Origin: Chlorobiota bacterium
Lineage (GTDB): Bacteria; Bacteroidota; Bacteroidia; Bacteroidales; F082
Reading direction: 5' to 3'
DNA length: 35,960 nt
Assembly: GCA_013151215.1 (NCBI GenBank)
Contig: JAADIS010000047.1
Span: 1-35,960 of the forward strand
Shown piece after piece: positions 1 through 6,260 of the stretch. The notes below the pieces were generated by a model that saw only the letters and a list, made by a program, of their open reading frames with translations, had not been told where the DNA came from and searched no databases. The position numbers were made by a program, and so were the translations under genes. Numbering within the stretch: the stretch's first letter is position 1; every line of letters starts with the position of its first letter.

Positions 1-110
1 GTATCTGCATGATAATAGTAAGTTCCTGTCAAAGTATTTTGCGAAAACAACTGACCGGAAAACATCAGTATGCTTGCTATCAAAACTGATAATAATTTTA
101 AATTTTTCAT
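1..110 (-). CDS. N-terminus of a secreted protein (partial, runs off left edge)
   Basis: An ATG at 110 (minus strand) opens a frame that stays open to the window edge, giving 36 codons. The peptide begins MKNLKLLSVLIASILMFSG, then QLFSQNTLTGTYYYHAD. It has a lysine-containing n-region, a hydrophobic core of about 13 residues and a likely cleavage site before the Gln of LFS-Q, the usual form of Bacteroidota Sec signal peptides. The mature part is too short to name a family. It is divergent from the thioredoxin-fold gene at 266. I found no clear TAnnTTTG box for it in 111-240. Signal peptide: seen. Function: unknown. Confidence 0.6.
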   Translation of the reverse strand, partial: MKNLKLLSVLIASILMFSGQLFSQNTLTGTYYYHAD

Positions 111-236
111 CTTGTAATTATTTTTTTGTTATATATAAAAAGGACACCTTGTCAATTATTAGTACCCAAAATTTGTATTTTTATACCCCCCCAAGCTAAA
201 AAAATTAAATATTTTTTCTTTAAAAAATAATATTTC

Positions 237-244
237 TACTTTTG
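237..244 (+). promoter_or_regulatory. Bacteroidota -7 box (TACTTTTG) of the thioredoxin-fold gene
   Basis: TACTTTTG matches TAnnTTTG exactly and lies 21 bases before the ATG at 266. No TTG is present at the expected -33 distance. The box covers the TTG at 242 that would otherwise extend the reading frame, so translation cannot start there if this promoter is used. Confidence 0.55.
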
Positions 245-265
245 ACGCTATTAAAAATACTGAAA

Positions 266-1669
266 ATGAAGCATTTAACTAGTATTATATTTTTATTAAT
301 TATTCTGTCAATCAGCGGGTTAGCACAAACAAAACAAAAAATCCGGATCAAGATCGAAAATTACGGCGACACTTCCTTATTGCTAACATCATATTATGGC
401 GATAAAATCAGGCTCATAGATACGGCCTATTCCACGAAAGGGAGTTTCGAGTTCAAATTCAGCGAACCGCTGAAAGGCGGTATCTATATGGCCGTCAGCA
501 GCAAAAAAACAAAACTGTTCGAGTTTATTGTAAACAATGAAATGAATCAAAGTTTCGCAACCGACACTTCTGCCTATATCAAGCAGATGAAAATCAAAGG
601 CAGCAACGAAAACAAAGCGTTCCTGGAATATGTGCTATATAACGAAGCCGTATATGAACAAAGCCGTGCCATTTCATCAAAGCTCAAAGAAACAGGGCTC
701 CCCGAACAAAAAAAGCAAGAATATTTGCATAAATTGGATTCGTTGAACGGAATTTCGGTGGACTATAAACTAAATTTAATCAAATCAAAACCTGATTTGT
801 TCGTCTCCAAGCTTCTTGAGTCGATGCAGGACCCCGAAATTCCGGACAATATCAGGGCGACTAAAGATAGCGCCTATATATATAGGTATTACAAATCTCA
901 TTATTGGGATAAGCTGGATCTTTCGGACGGCAGGTTTCTAAGAACCCCCATGTTGGACAAAAGGATTAAAGAATATTTCGATAGATTAGTCGTATTCCAA
1001 CCGGATTCGGTAATAAAAGAAATTGATTTCGTGATAGCCAAAACCAAAAAAAACGAAGAAGTCTATAGTTATCTTTTATGGCATTTTGTCAAAGAATACC
1101 AAAACCCCAAGTATATGGGCTTCGACAAGGTTTTTGTGCATCTTGTCGAGAGTTATTTTGCGAATCCCGCTTATGAAATCGAAAACAACTCGGAATCGGT
1201 GAAAAAAACACTAGTTGACAGATCCGACAAAATCAAGCCGCTATTGCTGGGCAGCCCCGCCCCCGACTTAATATTGATCGATACATCGGGGGCATACACA
1301 TCTTTCAGCCATTTGAACAACAAATATATCGTCATCTTGTTCTTTGATTACGAATGCGGTATATGCAAAAAGGAAATTAAATACCTGACAGAGAACCAGG
1401 GAGACTGGAAATACGATGTTGGGATTTTTGCTGTCAACGTCAATGGCGACCTTGATAAGTGGAAAGAGTTTATTAAAGAGAAAAACATAGGTTCATGGAC
1501 GAATGTTAACGGAACAAGAAGCGTTACGCAGGACTTCCACGATATTTATGATATTTATGGCACACCGGTCATTTATCTGCTGGATGAGAAAAGAAACATC
1601 ATTGCCAAGCGAATGGGAGCCGACCAGATAATTCCCATTATAGAAAGAACCGAGAAAAGCAAGAAGTAA
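266..1669 (+). CDS. Exported thioredoxin-fold protein (DUF4369/DUF5106-type with C-terminal TlpA-like domain)
   Basis: The protein has 467 residues. Residues 1-20 form a signal peptide (MKHLTSIIFLLIILSISGLA, then QTKQ). Residues about 22-110 resemble the beta-rich DUF4369 domain. A helical middle (about 110-310) resembles DUF5106, and residues about 325-460 form a thioredoxin/TlpA fold. The redox motif is C364-G-I-C367 within FFDYECGICKKE, and a cis-proline loop follows at YGTPVIYLLDE. Such proteins are periplasmic or lipid-anchored thiol-disulfide oxidoreductases in Bacteroidota. The substrate is not known. The start is ATG 266: an upstream TTG at 242 lies inside the -7 promoter box. The gene is monocistronic and convergent with tRNA-Val. 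The fold call is firm; the exact redox role is inference. Confidence 0.85.
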   Translation: MKHLTSIIFLLIILSISGLAQTKQKIRIKIENYGDTSLLLTSYYGDKIRLIDTAYSTKGSFEFKFSEPLKGGIYMAVSSKKTKLFEFIVNNEMNQSFATDTSAYIKQMKIKGSNENKAFLEYVLYNEAVYEQSRAISSKLKETGLPEQKKQEYLHKLDSLNGISVDYKLNLIKSKPDLFVSKLLESMQDPEIPDNIRATKDSAYIYRYYKSHYWDKLDLSDGRFLRTPMLDKRIKEYFDRLVVFQPDSVIKEIDFVIAKTKKNEEVYSYLLWHFVKEYQNPKYMGFDKVFVHLVESYFANPAYEIENNSESVKKTLVDRSDKIKPLLLGSPAPDLILIDTSGAYTSFSHLNNKYIVILFFDYECGICKKEIKYLTENQGDWKYDVGIFAVNVNGDLDKWKEFIKEKNIGSWTNVNGTRSVTQDFHDIYDIYGTPVIYLLDEKRNIIAKRMGADQIIPIIERTEKSKK

Positions 1670-1682
1670 CCCGCACCAAAAG

Positions 1683-1757
1683 TGGGATATACTGGATTCG
1701 AACCAGTGACCCCCGCCCTGTCAAGGCGATGCTCTAAACCAACTGAGCTAATATCCC
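1683..1757 (-). tRNA. tRNA-Val (GAC)
   Basis: On the minus strand the sequence folds into a full cloverleaf. The acceptor is GGGATAT/ATATCCC with discriminator A. The D stem is GCTC/GAGC. The anticodon stem is TCGCC/GGCGG with loop TTGACAG, so the anticodon is GAC (reads GUC and GUU). The T arm is ACTGG-TTCGAAT-CCAGT. CCA is not encoded. It lies between the thioredoxin-fold gene and the DPP IV gene, divergent from the latter. Confidence 0.95.
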
Positions 1758-1768
1758 TTGGGAATCGG

Positions 1769-1776
1769 CAAAAATA
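1769..1776 (-). promoter_or_regulatory. -7 box (TATTTTTG) of tRNA-Val
   Basis: Read on the minus strand, TATTTTTG fits TAnnTTTG and is followed by CCG. It lies 11 bases before the tRNA 5' end, so the leader would be very short. I see no TTG at the usual -33 distance. The paired plus-strand box at 1812-1819 serves the DPP IV gene, so this is a divergent promoter pair. Confidence 0.5.
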
Positions 1777-1811
1777 GCAAAAAAACTATTAAAACGTAAT
1801 TTTCAAATTGC

Positions 1812-1819
1812 TATCTTTG
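1812..1819 (+). promoter_or_regulatory. -7 box (TATCTTTG) of the DPP IV gene
   Basis: TATCTTTG fits TAnnTTTG exactly and sits 14 bases before the ATG at 1834 (23 before the alternative ATG at 1843). The 12-mer TATCTTTGCCGC here is identical to the one in the rpsU promoter at 4072-4083. No -33 TTG is visible at the normal spacing. Confidence 0.55.
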
Positions 1820-1833
1820 CCGCTTTTAAAAAT

Positions 1834-4044
1834 ATGTATTATATGAAGTCGATAAAATTGATAATATTAAGTATCAGCATACTGTTCGCAAGTACGATAT
1901 TTTGTCAGGAAAAGCCAAAAAACATCAAACTGGAGGATATCTGGAAGTATTACAAATTTATGCCGAAGAACATTTCAGGGATGAATTCCTTAAGTGACGG
2001 CGTTCATTATACATCGATAAAAAACGGATCCCTGGTAGTTTATGACTATAAAAGCGGCGATTCGGCAACAACCTTGATTTATGCTGATAAACTTATACCG
2101 TCCGGAACCGACAAACCGATACGTCTTAGCTCATTTACGATAAACAAGTCCGGCGACAAATTCCTGATTCCCACTAAAACCGAATCCATTTACAGGCATT
2201 CATCAAAATCGGTCTTCTATGTTTGGGATGTAAAAAAACAGGAACTCGATTTGCTATCCACCGACAAACAACGACTTGCTGATTTTTCACCTACTCAGGA
2301 CAAAGTGGCTTTCGTTAGGGAGAACAATATATATGTTAAAGACCTGGAATCCGGCAACGAAACACAAATCACTAAGGACGGAAAAGCAAACTCGATTATT
2401 AATGGTACATGCGACTGGGTTTACGAGGAGGAATTTGGATTCACCAAAGGTTTTTATTGGTCGCCGCAAGGAAACAAGATTGCTTTTTACCGCTTCGACG
2501 AAACCAAGGTTAAGGAGTTTGACCTTACTTTTTACGGGGAACTATATCCCCGCGAATACAAATATAAATATCCGAAGGCAGGCGAAAGCAATTCATCGGT
2601 TGAAATTTATGTTTATAACCTTGAAACAGAGGAAACGACAAAAATGGATATCGGCGCCGAGACCGATCAGTATATCCCAAGAATCAAATGGACAAACGAC
2701 AACAACAAACTGGCAATACAACGATTAAACAGACGGCAAAACCACCTGGACATTCTTTTAGCCGATGCGAATAACGGCAAATCCAAGGTGATTTATCGCG
2801 AGGACAATGATTATTATATCGACATAACAGATGACCTGACATTCTTGAATGGAAACAAGCAGTTTATCATCAGTTCGGAACAAAACGGATTCAACCATAT
2901 ATACTTGTATAATATGGATGGCAGCTTGAGCAAACAGCTTACATCAGGCAACTGGGACGTAACAAAAGTTTATGGTTACGACAAAATAAAAAAGCGTGTT
3001 TTTTATCAGTGCGCAAAATCAAGCCCGCTCAACAGAGACATTTATTATGCGACTTTAAAAGGCAAAAATGTTGCCGTCGCAACAAGGCCCGGCACCAACG
3101 ATGCCGATTTCAGCACTAATTATAAATACTTCATAGGCAGGTTCTCCTCATCGGATCATGCACCGATAATAAGCGTCAACAGCTCATCCGGAAAGCTTGT
3201 AAGAATACTTGAGGACAACGAGGAATTCATGAAAATGCTTCAAGGCTATAATCTTGCTGAAAAGGAATATTTTAAAATAAGCTCCCCAAATTTCAAGCTG
3301 CCCGATTCGAGCACCGTTAGTTTAAACTCATGGAGAATCCTTCCTCCCGATTTCGACAGCACCAAAAAATACCCTGTACTTCTAACAATATACGGCGGGC
3401 CCGGATCACAGCAGGTTACAAATTCATGGGGATATTTTAATTATTTCTGGTACGAGATGCTGGCCGAAAACGGTATCATAGTTATTTCCGTCGATAATCG
3501 CGGCACGGGGGGCCGCGGCGAGCTTTTCAAGAAAATGACACAAAAAGAACTGGGCAAATACGAAACGCTCGATTATATAGAAGTCGCAAAATATATGGGC
3601 GCCCTGCCTTATGTTGACAAAGATAAAATTGCGATCTTTGGTTGGAGCTATGGAGGTTTCATGGCCAGCAACGCACTATTCCAGGGAGCCGATTATTTTA
3701 ATACCGGAATTGCAGTTGCCCCGGTAACAAACTGGCGTTATTATGACAATATCTACACAGAGAGATTTATGGTCAAACCACAGGACAATGCCGATGGCTA
3801 CGACAAAAACTCCCCCATAAACCATGTCAAGGAATTAAAAGGCAACTATCTGCTTATTCACGGAAGCGCCGACGACAATGTTCATTTTCAAAACTCCATG
3901 GATTTAATCACCGCCTTGGTAGAAGCCGACAAACAGTTCGATTTAATGGTTTATCCAAACAAAAACCATGGAATTTATGGTGGGAATACCCGATTTCACC
4001 TTTATACCAAAATGACTAATTTCTTATATGAACATTTGAAATAA
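1834..4044 (+). CDS. Dipeptidyl peptidase IV family serine protease (S9B), secreted
   Basis: The protein has 736 residues: a signal peptide (hydrophobic residues about 8-23, then FCQEK), a DPP IV N-terminal beta-propeller (about 50-490) and an S9 alpha/beta-hydrolase domain (about 510-736). The propeller carries the DPP IV signature DWVYEEE at 194-200, whose glutamates bind the substrate's free amino end. The catalytic triad is Ser605 (GWSYGG), Asp680 (SADDNVHF) and His712 (KNHGIYGG). The enzyme releases N-terminal X-Pro or X-Ala dipeptides in the periplasm or outside the cell. The ATG at 1843 (MKSIKLI) gives a more typical signal peptide and may be the true start; both follow the -7 box at 1812. 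It forms a single-gene unit between tRNA-Val and rpsU. All catalytic residues are present. Confidence 0.93.
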   Translation: MYYMKSIKLIILSISILFASTIFCQEKPKNIKLEDIWKYYKFMPKNISGMNSLSDGVHYTSIKNGSLVVYDYKSGDSATTLIYADKLIPSGTDKPIRLSSFTINKSGDKFLIPTKTESIYRHSSKSVFYVWDVKKQELDLLSTDKQRLADFSPTQDKVAFVRENNIYVKDLESGNETQITKDGKANSIINGTCDWVYEEEFGFTKGFYWSPQGNKIAFYRFDETKVKEFDLTFYGELYPREYKYKYPKAGESNSSVEIYVYNLETEETTKMDIGAETDQYIPRIKWTNDNNKLAIQRLNRRQNHLDILLADANNGKSKVIYREDNDYYIDITDDLTFLNGNKQFIISSEQNGFNHIYLYNMDGSLSKQLTSGNWDVTKVYGYDKIKKRVFYQCAKSSPLNRDIYYATLKGKNVAVATRPGTNDADFSTNYKYFIGRFSSSDHAPIISVNSSSGKLVRILEDNEEFMKMLQGYNLAEKEYFKISSPNFKLPDSSTVSLNSWRILPPDFDSTKKYPVLLTIYGGPGSQQVTNSWGYFNYFWYEMLAENGIIVISVDNRGTGGRGELFKKMTQKELGKYETLDYIEVAKYMGALPYVDKDKIAIFGWSYGGFMASNALFQGADYFNTGIAVAPVTNWRYYDNIYTERFMVKPQDNADGYDKNSPINHVKELKGNYLLIHGSADDNVHFQNSMDLITALVEADKQFDLMVYPNKNHGIYGGNTRFHLYTKMTNFLYEHLK

Positions 4045-4050
4045 AAAACT

Positions 4051-4079
4051 TTGCGGCAAAAATTTTTTATATATCTTTG
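4051..4079 (+). promoter_or_regulatory. rpsU promoter: TTG - 18 bases - TATCTTTG
   Basis: TTG at 4051-4053 and TATCTTTG at 4072-4079 are 18 bases apart, a textbook Bacteroidota sigma-A promoter. It begins 7 bases after the DPP IV stop codon. The promoter lies inside an 8-bp inverted repeat, GCGGCAAA (4053-4060) and TTTGCCGC (4076-4083), which could also act as an operator or as part of the DPP IV transcript end. Confidence 0.75.
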
Positions 4080-4135
4080 CCGCCCGATAATTATACATAT
4101 TTTTTAACATTAATCGAAAGGATTAGGTATTTACC

Positions 4136-4330
4136 ATGATTATTATTCCTATTAAAGAAGGCGAAAACATTGACAGGGCCTTAAAAAGATTCAAACGCAA
4201 ATTTGAGAAAACCGGTGCCATGAAAGAGCTCAGGGCGCGTCAGAGGTTTACAAAACCTTCGGTTGTCAAAAGAGAACAGAATCTTAAAGCAATTTACGTT
4301 CAACAACTTCGCCAGGCAGAACAGGGCTGA
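4136..4330 (+). CDS. rpsU: Small-subunit ribosomal protein bS21
   Basis: The 64-residue basic protein starts MIIIPIKEGENIDRALKRFK and contains FEKTGAMKELRARQRFTKPS, both typical of bS21. bS21 sits near the 3' end of 16S rRNA on the small-subunit platform. In Bacteroidota structural work shows it helps bS18 and bS6 hide the anti-Shine-Dalgarno sequence. The leader has a partial Shine-Dalgarno match, GAAAGGA at 4116-4122, but 13 bases from the ATG, and AGGT at 4125-4128, 7 bases away. Downstream are the Xer recombinase (own promoter) and hpf, a gene order common in the phylum. Confidence 0.96.
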   Translation: MIIIPIKEGENIDRALKRFKRKFEKTGAMKELRARQRFTKPSVVKREQNLKAIYVQQLRQAEQG

Positions 4331-4365
4331 TTATTCCGGTTTTACGAATTTTTAAGGAAGAAATT

Positions 4366-4395
4366 TTGAACCAAGTAGTTTTTTTACTATATTTG
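4366..4395 (+). promoter_or_regulatory. xer promoter: TTG - 19 bases - TATATTTG
   Basis: TTG (4366-4368) and TATATTTG (4388-4395) are 19 bases apart, matching the Bacteroidota consensus. The -33 TTG is the same triplet that a gene finder may take as an upstream start codon for the recombinase. The promoter argues against that start and for ATG 4420, with a leader of roughly 18 bases. Confidence 0.7.
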
Positions 4396-4419
4396 GTTTC
4401 GGATTTCTTCTTTTTTTTT

Positions 4420-5313
4420 ATGACAGAAAAAAAATATTATCAATATATAGAATCGGAAAGACGGTTTTCACCTAATACAATAATAGCGTACAAAACAGAC
4501 ATCAAGGAATTCAAGGAATTCCTCGCGTCGGATTTCGAGATAAACGAAATAAGCAAGGCTAGCCATCAAATCATAAGGTCGTGGGTGGCGCATTTGCTCG
4601 ATAATGGATTTATGCCCGGCAGCGTAAACAGAAAAATAAGCACATTAAGGTCATATTTTAAATTCCTGCAGAGCAGGAATCTGATCGCTACAAATCCGGT
4701 TTCGCAAATAATCGCAGTCAAGCAATCAAGAAAACTCCCGAATTTCATCGATCAGCAATCATTAAACGATGAGCTTGAAAAAGAAACTCCTCCGGATTTT
4801 AAGCAAAAAAGGGACGATTTAGTAGTTGACTTGCTGTATTCATGCGGAATGAGGCTATCCGAACTGATAAACCTCAAAAGTTCATCAATAAACAAGGAGT
4901 TAAATACTGTTAAAGTCCTTGGTAAAAGAAATAAGGAGCGCTTAATTCCGTTATCCGATAAAATGATCGGTAAAATAGAAACATATAACAACTTAAAGGA
5001 AAAAGAAATCGGTTCGGCTGCCGACTGGCTCATAGTCAGCAACTCGGGCAAAAAGGCCTATCCAAAATTAATTTACCGCATAGTAGATTCAGCATTGTGC
5101 ACTATCACGCAAGGCAAGCGCAGCCCGCACGTATTGCGCCATAGCTTTGCGACCCACATGTTGAACAAGGGCGCCGAGTTAAATAACATAAAGGAGCTGC
5201 TGGGCCATTCCAGTCTCGCGGCTACTCAAGTATATACACATAACACGATTGAACAATTAAAAACTATTTATAGCAAAGCCCATCCAAGGGCTCAAATTAA
5301 AAAAGGAGGTTGA
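4420..5313 (+). CDS. xerC: Tyrosine recombinase of the XerC/XerD family
   Basis: The protein has 297 residues from ATG 4420 (MTEKKYYQYIESERRFSPNT), the usual Xer length. A SAM-like core-binding domain covers about 3-90 and the catalytic domain about 105-290. All catalytic residues are visible: Arg145 (SCGMRLSE), Lys169 (LGKRNKER), His237 and Arg240 (HVLRHSFATHML), His263 (LGHSS) and Tyr272 (QVYTHN). Xer enzymes resolve chromosome dimers at dif sites next to the septum. Its position after rpsU and before hpf is conserved in Bacteroidota, which favours a housekeeping Xer over a mobile-element integrase. Whether it is XerC or XerD cannot be settled here. The end of the gene encodes a Shine-Dalgarno sequence for hpf (residues KKGG). 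Confidence 0.9.
   Translation: MTEKKYYQYIESERRFSPNTIIAYKTDIKEFKEFLASDFEINEISKASHQIIRSWVAHLLDNGFMPGSVNRKISTLRSYFKFLQSRNLIATNPVSQIIAVKQSRKLPNFIDQQSLNDELEKETPPDFKQKRDDLVVDLLYSCGMRLSELINLKSSSINKELNTVKVLGKRNKERLIPLSDKMIGKIETYNNLKEKEIGSAADWLIVSNSGKKAYPKLIYRIVDSALCTITQGKRSPHVLRHSFATHMLNKGAELNNIKELLGHSSLAATQVYTHNTIEQLKTIYSKAHPRAQIKKGG
5302..5310 (+). promoter_or_regulatory. Perfect Shine-Dalgarno sequence of hpf
   Basis: AAAGGAGGT lies 4 bases before the hpf ATG at 5315 and inside the last codons of the recombinase gene. It can pair over 9 bases with the bacterial anti-Shine-Dalgarno sequence. Most genes in this window (tuf, nusG, rpoC, pckA, tsaD) have none, so it stands out. Confidence 0.75.
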
Positions 5314-5314
5314 T

Positions 5315-5611
5315 ATGAAAGTAAATATTAATGCCGTTCAGTTTAAAGCTGACAAAAAGCTGGAAAACTTCATCGAAAGGAAAGTTGGAAAGCTTTATGG
5401 ACTGTATGATGGAGTAATTGGAAGCGAGGTAACCCTCAGGGTTGAGAAATCCGAGTCGAAAAACAATAAGATCTCGGAAATCCGACTAGAGGTAAAAGGC
5501 TATGATTTATATGCCAAAAAACAAAGCAGCACCTTTGAAAATGCTACCGATACTGCAATTGACGCACTCAAGCGACAGTTAGAAAAGTATAAGGAAAAGC
5601 TAAAGAAATAA
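5315..5611 (+). CDS. hpf: Ribosome hibernation-promoting factor, short form
   Basis: The 98-residue protein starts MKVNINAVQFKADKKLENFI and ends in a lysine-rich tail (RQLEKYKEKLKK). The beta-alpha-beta-beta-beta-alpha layout and length match short HPF/YfiA (RaiA) proteins, which bind the 30S A and P sites and idle ribosomes in starvation. It starts one base after the recombinase stop codon (TGA then T then ATG), so the two genes are translationally close. Its Shine-Dalgarno sequence is unusually strong for this phylum. A T12 run follows the stop at 5616-5627. The long C-terminal dimerisation domain of long HPF is absent. Confidence 0.93.
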   Translation: MKVNINAVQFKADKKLENFIERKVGKLYGLYDGVIGSEVTLRVEKSESKNNKISEIRLEVKGYDLYAKKQSSTFENATDTAIDALKRQLEKYKEKLKK

Positions 5612-5636
5612 TTAATTTTTTTTTTTTACTTTTTGT

Positions 5637-5667
5637 TTGGTAAATAAAAATATAGTATCTATTTTTG
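5637..5667 (+). promoter_or_regulatory. Promoter of the tRNA-tuf operon: TTG - 20 bases - TATTTTTG
   Basis: TTG (5637-5639) and TATTTTTG (5660-5667) are 20 bases apart, within the Bacteroidota range. The first tRNA starts at 5773, so the leader is about 100 bases. No other clear promoter of this type was found up to rpoC, so this may drive the whole block. Confidence 0.7.
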
Positions 5668-5694
5668 CAGACCTTTTTGAGAGGAGAGGTCTGC
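5667..5694 (+). promoter_or_regulatory. Leader hairpin of the tRNA-tuf operon
   Basis: GCAGACCT (5667-5674) and AGGTCTGC (5687-5694) form a perfect 8-bp stem with a 12-base purine-rich loop. It starts at the end of the -7 box, so it would form at or very near the 5' end of the transcript. It may stabilise the RNA 5' end or be an operator. Confidence 0.55.
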
Positions 5695-5772
5695 AATTAG
5701 TTTGAGGCCTGAGTTCTTAGGATAATGAAACCAAAAACATTGGTTTAAAACCGATGTTAGAGAAGGATAAAA

Positions 5773-5846
5773 GCCAGCATAGCTCAGTTGGCCAGAGCAG
5801 CTGATTTGTAATCAGCCGGTCGGGGGTTCGACTCCCTCTGCTGGCT
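5773..5846 (+). tRNA. tRNA-Thr (TGT)
   Basis: The cloverleaf has acceptor GCCAGCA/TGCTGGC with discriminator T, D stem GCTC/GAGC, anticodon stem GCTGA/TCAGC and loop TTTGTAA (anticodon TGT). CCA is not encoded. It is the first gene of the tRNA-tuf operon. The order Thr(TGT)-Tyr-Gly(TCC)-Thr(GGT)-tuf is the same as thrU-tyrU-glyT-thrT-tufB of Escherichia coli. Confidence 0.96.
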
Positions 5847-5874
5847 CTAAAAAGAAGGCTTTTGCAAATCTTTC

Positions 5875-5956
5875 GGGGGGATACCGAAGCGGTCAAACGG
5901 GGCAGACTGTAAATCTGTTGGCTCAGCCTTCGGAGGTTCGAATCCTCCTCCCCCCA
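5875..5956 (+). tRNA. tRNA-Tyr (GTA)
   Basis: This 82-base class II tRNA has acceptor GGGGGGA/TCCCCCC with discriminator A, anticodon loop around CTGTAAA (anticodon GTA) and a long variable arm (TTGGCTCAGCCTTC region). The T arm is GGAGG-TTCGAAT-CCTCC. CCA is not encoded. Confidence 0.95.
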
Positions 5957-5978
5957 CAATCTCTGGGTTATCGGTAAA

Positions 5979-6037
5979 ATTCCATTTAACAAACGGAATG
6001 CCCGTTCAAAGGGACTTGCTTGAGAAAGCGATTTCCC
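5979..6037 (+). other. Structured spacer between tRNA-Tyr and tRNA-Gly (two hairpins)
   Basis: The 107-base spacer 5957-6063 holds two stem-loops. The first is ATTCC/GGAAT extended by TTT/AAA (5979-5999). The second is GGGA/TCCC plus TTGCTT/AAGCGA capped by a GAGA tetraloop (6011-6037), a GNRA-type loop. Other tRNA gaps here are 28 bases or shorter. A role in cleaving the precursor RNA is likely but unproven. Confidence 0.45.
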
Positions 6038-6063
6038 AGAACAATTGCCGATATGGGGTTTAA

Positions 6064-6136
6064 GCGGGAGTAGCTCATTTGGTAGAGCGACAGCCTTCCA
6101 AGCTGTAGGTAGCGAGTTCGAGGCTCGTCTCCCGCT
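6064..6136 (+). tRNA. tRNA-Gly (TCC)
   Basis: The cloverleaf has acceptor GCGGGAG/CTCCCGC with discriminator T, D stem GCTC/GAGC, anticodon stem ACAGC/GCTGT and loop CTTCCAA (anticodon TCC). The T stem is GCGAG/CTCGT. CCA is not encoded. Only 5 bases separate it from the next tRNA. Confidence 0.95.
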
Positions 6137-6141
6137 CAGCT

Positions 6142-6213
6142 GCCGTGGTAGCTCAGGGGTAGAGCGCTTCCTTGGTAAGGAAGAGGTCGTGAGTTCAATT
6201 CTCATCCTCGGCT
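6142..6213 (+). tRNA. tRNA-Thr (GGT)
   Basis: The 72-base cloverleaf has D stem GCTC/GAGC, anticodon stem CTTCC/GGAAG and loop TTGGTAA (anticodon GGT). The T arm is GTGAG-TTCAATT-CTCAT. The acceptor GCCGTGG/CCTCGGC has a T-T mismatch at the fifth pair. CCA is not encoded. It ends 47 bases before tuf. Confidence 0.93.
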
Positions 6214-6260
6214 CAATGAATATAGAAAAGACACTTTAATTTTATTAACAAGTTTTAGAT

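Noticed and set aside
2276-2728. 150-codon frame inside the DPP IV gene
   Set aside because: It lies in another frame of a clear gene, with no domain and no start signal.
4366-5313. The recombinase as a phage or transposon integrase
   Set aside because: It lies between rpsU and hpf in a conserved order, has the typical Xer length and no neighbouring mobile genes.
5717-6205. 162-codon minus-strand frame over the tRNA cluster
   Set aside because: It covers four tRNA genes read backwards; its peptide is the well-known artefact of translated antisense tRNAs.
6045-6239. 64-codon plus-strand frame over tRNA-Gly and tRNA-Thr
   Set aside because: It is a translation of two tRNA genes.
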